This document shows positions 58,062 through 64,000 of a DNA stretch of 64,000 bases, piece after piece. How positions within the stretch are numbered: position 1 is the stretch's first letter; every line of letters starts with the position of its first letter. A program made the position numbers and the translations under genes. Below the pieces are notes generated by a model, which saw only the letters and a program-made list of their open reading frames with translations, was not told where the DNA came from and ran no database searches. The stretch is taken from the NCBI RefSeq assembly GCF_009017415.1, contig NC_092403.1:2542001-2606000 (forward strand), written 5' to 3'. The DNA comes from Aspergillus flavus. Taxonomy: Eukaryota > Ascomycota > Eurotiomycetes > Eurotiales > Aspergillaceae.

Positions 58062-59939
58062 TCAGGCAGAAGAAATATTGAAACCGTCCGTTCGGCCTTC
58101 TACTTGTAAGCTCTCCACCATATGCTGGTACTTTACAATGCCTTCTCCCCAAGGCGCTTTTCGAAGGTCACGAGCAGTCTCTTCCGCAGATTTCGGCAGT
58201 GCAATAGCGCCATCGTGAGTGAAATAACCTGGAGTACAAGTTTTTAACACCGCGAAATATAGTGCTCTTTTCACCACTTCTTTGGTATAATGCTCCTCAC
58301 CGCCCAGAGTGGGCTCAATGAGAATCGTGCTGCAGTTGGACATCTTCTCCATAGCTTGCTTGATCAGGTATGCAGAGAATCTCGCGGTTATGTCATATGA
58401 AGATGACAGATTTGGGGACGCAGCACCCCCGGGGAAGAAAAGATTGGGAAAACCTTCGGTCATAATGCCATACAACCCACCGACCTGGGGACTAGCCCAT
58501 TTCTCTCCCAATGATCTGCCATTCCGGCCAACAACAGGGCCTCCAAGTGCGTCTTCCAGGCCTCTGTCCTTGGATCTGCTCGATGAGAAACCTGTGGCGA
58601 GAATGAGTATATCGACCTTGTATTCGACTCCACCAACCACGATCCCCGAGGATGTATACTCCTCCAGGCCCTTCCCGTTGGTATCAAGTAGTGTGACATT
58701 GGGCCGGTTGAAGGTCGCCAGGTAATGATCATGGAAGGTCGGGCGTTTGCACCACCCCGAATACCATGGCTTGAGCTTCTCGGCAATCTTGTCGTTTTCC
58801 ACTTGACTGTCGATAAAGGCTCGGATTATTTCAGCTCGTGGGATGTCCAACTCGAACATTGACTCGAGGTGCTGCGGCAGAGTATCCTGAGTGACGATTT
58901 TCGGCCCACCAATGACGCCTGCGAAGGCACGCGTCTCTGTCCAGCCATCATTCACAAGATCCACGGGAAGCGGATCGTTTGTTATGAAATGGTTGAAGTT
59001 CTTTCTCCTTCTGTGTTGCCAGCCTGGGTGGCTTGTAATTTGAGCCCACTCGTTCAGGTCTGTCTCCTTCTGGTTTCGGGGACCTACGAAAGAAGGGGTG
59101 CGTTGAACCACATACAGATGTTTTGCCCATTTCGCCACCTCTGGAATTACTTGAACTCCTGTGGCGCCAGTACCAACAACCGCCACCGTCTTATCTCGCA
59201 ACAATGTCAAATCCTGCACTTCCGGTGACCCACCCGTGCACTTGTAATCCCAGCGAGAAGTATGAAAGACATGATTGTTGCGTTCAAAGGCATCAAATCC
59301 TGGGGCACGAGGAAGGCGGGGTACAATAAAGGGGCCTTTTGATGCGAAGACGAACTGGGCTTTCACAGTGAAATTCGTTATTCCTTGTTCCGGGCCCCGG
59401 TTTTGACTCATGATGACAATCCAGCGAGCAGACCCTTCATCCCAATCCATGCGCTTCACCGTCGTAGAGAACATGGATCTGCATCCTATGTGTGATGCAA
59501 TGCGTTCGGACTGCTGTCGGATCTCTGTACCATAGGAGTATCGATGCTTGGGCATGTACCCAGTTTCCTCAAGCAAAGGCAGGTAGATATATCCTTCCAC
59601 ATCGCACATGAGACCTGGATACCGATTCCAGTACCACGTACCCCCTACTCCTCCGGCAACATCAACAACACAGATGTCACGTCCCAAGACTCCTGTCTCA
59701 AACACGCGGTAGGCAAATGATAGACCCGCATGCCCTCCACCAATGACAAGAAACTTGATCTCATCCTTGTCTTTCAGGTCCGGTTCCTTGTTCGCAATGT
59801 CGTCGTAGTTGATCCAACAATCTTTGTTTAGATGCGCAAACTGCTCATCATGGAGATCCACGTATTGCATCGGGCCATCCAAACGTAATCGCTTGAGGCG
59901 TTCCGACTCGTAGATCTCTTTCAAGTGGTGGAAATCCAT
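58062..59939 (-). CDS. Baeyer-Villiger-type flavin monooxygenase
   Basis: A single uninterrupted frame of 625 residues. It uses FAD and NADPH to insert oxygen next to a ketone, or in some members to oxidise N or S. The first Rossmann motif is FLVIGGGHAGLSFAYRV (about residue 64-80), followed by the class signature GGVGGTWYWNRYPGLMCDVEGYIY. The Baeyer-Villiger fingerprint appears as FERNNHVFHTSRWDY, with HTSRWD matching HxxxW(P/D). The first Gly of the classical FxGxxxH is replaced by Arg, as in several fungal secondary-metabolism enzymes. The second dinucleotide motif is VAVVGTGATGVQVI. The N-terminal extension of about 60 residues is typical of the larger fungal enzymes. It shares a 1.1 kb divergent promoter with the aldo-keto reductase. 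Confidence 0.92.
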   Translation of the reverse strand: MDFHHLKEIYESERLKRLRLDGPMQYVDLHDEQFAHLNKDCWINYDDIANKEPDLKDKDEIKFLVIGGGHAGLSFAYRVFETGVLGRDICVVDVAGGVGGTWYWNRYPGLMCDVEGYIYLPLLEETGYMPKHRYSYGTEIRQQSERIASHIGCRSMFSTTVKRMDWDEGSARWIVIMSQNRGPEQGITNFTVKAQFVFASKGPFIVPRLPRAPGFDAFERNNHVFHTSRWDYKCTGGSPEVQDLTLLRDKTVAVVGTGATGVQVIPEVAKWAKHLYVVQRTPSFVGPRNQKETDLNEWAQITSHPGWQHRRRKNFNHFITNDPLPVDLVNDGWTETRAFAGVIGGPKIVTQDTLPQHLESMFELDIPRAEIIRAFIDSQVENDKIAEKLKPWYSGWCKRPTFHDHYLATFNRPNVTLLDTNGKGLEEYTSSGIVVGGVEYKVDILILATGFSSSRSKDRGLEDALGGPVVGRNGRSLGEKWASPQVGGLYGIMTEGFPNLFFPGGAASPNLSSSYDITARFSAYLIKQAMEKMSNCSTILIEPTLGGEEHYTKEVVKRALYFAVLKTCTPGYFTHDGAIALPKSAEETARDLRKAPWGEGIVKYQHMVESLQVEGRTDGFNISSA

Positions 59940-61083
59940 TGTAATAGCTCTGTGAATTGTTGCTCAGAAAGACACCCGATTTCGTTCCGAAATAGAAAGT
60001 TGCTTTTCATATTCAACACCGTTGAGCGAGCTAGGTTTTATATCCCAAGGTCCCTGTCTCTTGGGCTAGATGACATAAGCGGGGCTTTTGGGCTACAAAG
60101 CTGTATGAAGACAGCCTGGTGTCACTATAGATGGGGGGTGAAGCACAGGTGGTGTAGTGTATACGATATACGAAATACGTTGCTTCGGATACGATATACG
60201 AAATGATCTAGATGAAGTACAATCAGCACTCCTTGTAAGACTCACTTCCAGACACCGCTTGGATGGTGGCCACGGAGCATTTACCAAAAGATGTGCTGGA
60301 GAATACCGGGACGGCAGATGCAGGAGAATGAATTGCGCCGAAGCATGGGTATACTTCGCACCGTCCATGCAATGCCCGGAGCTATTCTGAAAACAACTTC
60401 AATTAGCGAGATCTTCGATTGATCGCGTTAGGCGCTCGGTTATAGCGAGAATGCCACCTCAAGCCGGCATTCTAGAACCGCGTTAAACTGCGTGTGAGTA
60501 TTTTACCATGCATTTCTACCTCAGCCTTTAGAACTTAGCATCAAGTTACACCTGGAGTTGATCGGCCGTTGAGTCAGTTACTAATTCCTCAATTTTAAAA
60601 TAGTCCCATGTTGGCTTGCAGAAGCGCCTAGGACCACTTCACATAACGTCTTACCATAGATTTGTAACTATCCATTACAAATGTTGTGGACTTTCCACGT
60701 ATGTATGTAACTCTTCTTCCGTCTCACCCTTACCGTATACCGTACCCCGTATTCCGTATTGAATTCTGCCTGCTGCAACTTGAACCAAGGCAGGGCTGTC
60801 AGGTCACCAACAAGGGTGTTAGAAGCTATGGAAATTAGACAAAGTGGTAAGGGATATCCAGGTTCCCACCGAACGAGTCTCAATTGATTGCTAATCAATT
60901 ACTTCCGAATACAGACTCAAGTATGGAAGGAGAAAACTGTATAGATATTGGCATCACCTACCACAGTTGCCTAGTAGGAAAACAACTCTGAAAAAGGATC
61001 GCTCGGATCGCTCTGGTTTTTTTCTGATCACTCCTCTCGAAAGTCTTTTTTCCTTTTAAACCCCTTGTATCATTTTGTTTACA
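59940..61083. promoter_or_regulatory. Divergent promoter between monooxygenase and AKR genes
   Basis: The 1.1 kb has no convincing gene. It carries a perfect 16-base direct repeat ATACGATATACGAAAT at 60161-60176 and 60189-60204, and the inverted relative TACCGTATACCGTACCCCGT at 60731. These resemble the doubled motif upstream of the cluster regulator. A sequence CCTTTTAAACC lies close to the AKR start. Confidence 0.5.
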
Positions 61084-62111
61084 ATGACTTTTGAAAGTGC
61101 TGGCGTTAAATTTATCTTTGGAGGAGCCTCTTTCCTGGACGAAAGGAACTCTCCAGTGGACCAGGTTGAGGACATCCTTCAAGTAGTACAGCATGGAGGC
61201 ATCATATCCATTGACACAGCTAGTATCTATGGATCTAGTGAAGAGCTCCTAGGAAAGGCAAATGCAAGTTCGTGCTTCAGCATCGATACGAAATACCCCG
61301 GAGGCATGTGTCCTGACGTATCTTCCAAGGAGGCTGTCATCTCTTCGGCGGAAGAAAGTCTGCGAAAGCTTCGAACAACACAGGTATGGAGTTGATGCGA
61401 CCTCGTCAAACGAATGTGTACTGAATCGCGTCCTAGGTAGATGTGTATTACCTTCACGCGCCCGACCGCAGGAGTCCGTTGAAGGAGGTCTTAAGTGGAA
61501 TCGATGCTCTCTACAAGGCTGGGAAGTTTAAGCGCTTCGGCCTGTCCAATTTCCTCGCGAATGAGGTTAATGAGGTGATTCGTATCGCTCGCGAAAACAA
61601 CTACGTTTTACCTACAGTCTATCAGGGAAATTACTCAGCTATCGCGCGCCGCGCTGAGACTGAGCTTTTCCCCGTCATTCGTGAGAACCGCCTGGCTTTT
61701 TATGCCTATTCTCCAATTGCTGGTGGGTTCTTGACTAAAACTGTCGACCAAATCATCCAAGGTAAAGGTCGGTGGGACCCTTCTTCAGCCCTGGGAGGTC
61801 TCTACCATATGATGTATAACAAAGATTCCATGTTGCAAGGGTTGAGGCTCTGGGAGGAGATTTCGAAACAGTCGCGGATTCCGAAGGCAGAACTTGCATA
61901 TCGTTGGGTTGTTTATCATTCTATGCTTAACGGCATCAATGGTGATGGTGTAATTGTGGGATCGCGCAATGCTGAACAGTTGAAGGAGACTCTTGCAGGC
62001 CTTGCGAAAGGCCCTCTTCTCCCCGACGTGGTTCAACGAATCGAGCAGGTCTGGGAAATAGTTGAGGGAGTGGCACCGCTGGATAATTTCAATACTAGTT
62101 CAGCAGTCTGA
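61084..62111 (+). CDS. Aldo-keto reductase, AKR7 (aflatoxin-aldehyde reductase) type
   Basis: Two exons (61084-61383, 61437-62111) give 324 residues. The start is ATG 61084; the in-frame TTG further upstream is not needed. The catalytic tetrad of the (alpha/beta)8 barrel is present: Asp and Tyr in SIDTASIYGSSEELLG, Lys in FSIDTKYPGG and His in VYYLHAPDRRSPLKEVL, restored by splicing. FKRFGLSNFLANEV and VYQGNYSAIARRAE are the usual barrel strands of AKR7, and GDGVIVGSRNAEQLKETL is the NADPH-phosphate-binding end. Family members reduce dialdehydes, succinic semialdehyde or secondary-metabolite aldehydes. Divergent from the monooxygenase, it probably acts in the same pathway, reducing an aldehyde or ketone intermediate. 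Confidence 0.92.
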
Positions 62112-63261
62112 CAAAGAGAATGAACACTTTGCCTTTTTTTTATAAAGTGACTGCAACACGTTATTGGGTAAAAAGAACACCCCGCGTGTTATGCTTTTGT
62201 TGGTGGTTCTTCCACGCTGTACAGTAGGAAGATCTAGAGTTGTTAGGGTTCCCCGCAAACCCCAAACCCGGCAATGTTTTGGGGTGGCTTCTAGATCCTA
62301 AATCTAGGAAGCTTGGTTGCTAATAGTGGCTGTTGGCTTGTAGTGAATATCTATAGTGGCTGTGACCCTGATGCATCCTGTTTCTAGTCACTCGTAAAGT
62401 GATTATCCATACAATTCCGTCGGTAGTTTGAACATATGACAATAGACAGATATCCTTCACTGTCCATTCCTAGCCAAGCAGCAGAGTCTTATGTATGTCA
62501 CCAAGCCTCTCGCATCCAATGTAAAGGCCTGTAAAAAATAAATACTAAGGCCGTAAAAATGCCCTTCTCACTGTTTTAAGTGCAGTTTTCCAGGCATCAC
62601 CTCTATCTACCAAGTCCTTTTATCTTGATATTTTGTTTTCTTCGTAAGCACTCCCTGCTATGATTATCGCTTAATCAAAGACATTGCTAAAAGCGGCCGA
62701 AATGGCTATCTCTTTGGTGAAGAAGTTCCCCAATATATTGGGCGAGAAAGGCCAGGCTTTGGCCTCCATAAAAAGATTGCAAAAGGCCGATTTTGAAGGA
62801 TTTGACGCCTACATGCAAAGGGTGCGGAGGTAGTTGAGCATGTTGGCGAGTGACTCTGCTTTCCTAATCGACGTCTCACAATTGGGTTAGATTGGATCTT
62901 AGGAGTATATGAAAATGCATACGAAAATGTACCATAGAATGGGCCTCGAGCAAGAACTCAACTCGATAATCTCCTTCTCACGACGACATTTATCCTCGGT
63001 GTGTATGAAAGGCCAGGTGTCAGCGTACAGTTCAAGGCCTCACTTAGACATAGAACAAGAAGAAAGTACAAGGTCGTGCACGTTTACACTCTTTTACAAC
63101 GACCTGTCTAAAAATGCGAGCAATCTGCTCCCAATCGAGGCAAAGAGACGGGATGAGTTCAAGCGTGGTCGGGTGAGTTACTCGCTTATATGGCCTAGTT
63201 GTATCAAACTCCAGCCTCTTCGTACTATTGACTAACTGGTGATTAGCGATGGTCTGAGGAG
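62112..63261. other. Intergenic to decayed sequence
   Basis: Frames around 62702 (SLVKKFPNILGEKGQALASIKRLQ) and 62909-63235 have coding texture but are short and broken. The segment at 62460-62530 weakly resembles 50330-50410, so it may belong to the dispersed relic family. Confidence 0.4.
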
Positions 63262-63990
63262 CTAGACACGCTGCTGGGGATGGAGGGAACTCTGGAGTAT
63301 TCGGTCTATTGTCGGATGGCTACACGTTTCACTTTTACCAACTATCTCACGATATGAGATATACCGTGCACACTGTGACTTAATCGATCGGGGTTACCTA
63401 TCAGTGTACTATCATGGGTCTCCTCTCTTATTAGAAAATTTGATTAAAAAGATGCTAGTAAGCGCTTCGTTGTTCTGTAATAGAATAATACTTAAATGTA
63501 CCTTGTACAGTAGTAAGATATTCAGCTGAAGAAATAAGTGCGTGGTAAGCAATCTCCCAATAAGCAAGGAATTTATCTTACAGCGGAATGCAAGAGATCT
63601 TTCCCTGTTATGATCGTCGGATGGATATAAAATTTGAAGCTTCGACCAGCGTCTGTCTATGCACCGGGGCCCTAAATTGCCCATTAAGCCCACATAATAA
63701 CTACTCAAATTCGCAGCCGCTATGGACAGAGACTATTTTGGCTTTTTGGTCATGATTTTAGAGGCCCCCTCTGTATCTATGCCCCGTGTTATTGTTAATT
63801 TTCTGTGTCGTTCCATAGACCGCCACCCCCTTCAATGGCCCTCAATCGGGGCCAAGGCTCCATTAATGGCAGTTGTTGGTGCATCATGCCTCGGTGCATT
63901 CTTTCGTTACATCTATTGAATGGTAGGGAAGGTCGCGAGCTGTGGTGAATATTTCTTACCAGTCGTGATCATTAGGCACCCATGGGTCAG
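63262..63990 (-). repeat. Dispersed relic, copies of the 50 kb and 53 kb segments
   Basis: 63262-63330 matches the 53.04 kb segment (CTGGGGATGGAGGGAACTCT, TGTCGGATG). 63440-63990 matches 50030-50340 in the same orientation and order, ending with TGGTGAATATtt-type sequence in both. The shared peptide SITERRSAYQHL on the minus strand is interrupted by stops here. Copy divergence is not restricted to C/T transitions. Confidence 0.55.
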
Positions 63991-64000
63991 AACTGTACAG

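Overview
The window reads as filamentous ascomycete nuclear DNA, most likely Eurotiomycete (Aspergillus/Penicillium type). The support is many genes with 48-70 bp GT..AG introns, three Zn2Cys6 regulators, a tannase/feruloyl-esterase-family secreted enzyme, Dal5-like MFS, DUF6536, RGS-7TM and AKR7-like proteins, one tRNA-Gln, and a 7.5 kb block showing the RIP (repeat-induced point mutation) signature. Gene models were assembled by hand-splicing; intron calls are given only where both splice sites and the reading frame agree.

Left arm (1-26 kb). A partial GNAT-like gene runs off the left edge. It is followed by a secreted FAD oxidoreductase, a small secreted protein, and a compact set of four genes: Dal5-type MFS, divergent Zn2Cys6 factor, AtuA-like DUF1446 protein, divergent tannase/feruloyl esterase. 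Both divergent promoters in this set carry CGG/CCG inverted repeats, which suggests one substrate-inducible catabolic unit under the local regulator. Then come a proline-rich secreted protein with a possible CVNH-like C-terminus, a DUF6536 membrane protein and a 7TM-RGS signalling protein. About 5 kb without recognisable genes ends at a tRNA-Gln(CTG).

Middle (26-43 kb). A GXWXG/DUF4334 protein, a decayed NACHT-type NLR gene, a DHA1-like MFS and a three-exon cysteine-rich secreted protein of 76 residues lead into a 7.56 kb A+T-saturated element. The element is bounded by 145 bp direct repeats that differ almost only by C:G/T:A transitions, so it is read as a RIP-mutated LTR retrotransposon. 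A broken Tc1/mariner-type transposase lies against its right edge.

Right arm (43-64 kb). The genes next to the element are damaged: a Zn2Cys6 factor with two in-frame stops that both look like C-to-T changes, an Mpv17/PMP22 gene with one stop, a frameshifted fungal family member, and a cysteine-rich single-pass membrane protein whose signal peptide is cut off by an in-frame TAA. Beyond these is a ~1.5 kb array of degenerate ~92 bp repeats, each built round a hairpin, which is the most unusual structure in the window. The arm continues with a small secondary-metabolism-like group: trans-enoyl-reductase-like protein, Zn2Cys6 factor, Baeyer-Villiger monooxygenase and AKR7-like aldo-keto reductase. 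No polyketide synthase, NRPS or terpene synthase is visible here. The last 2 kb hold relics that match sequence near 50 and 53 kb.
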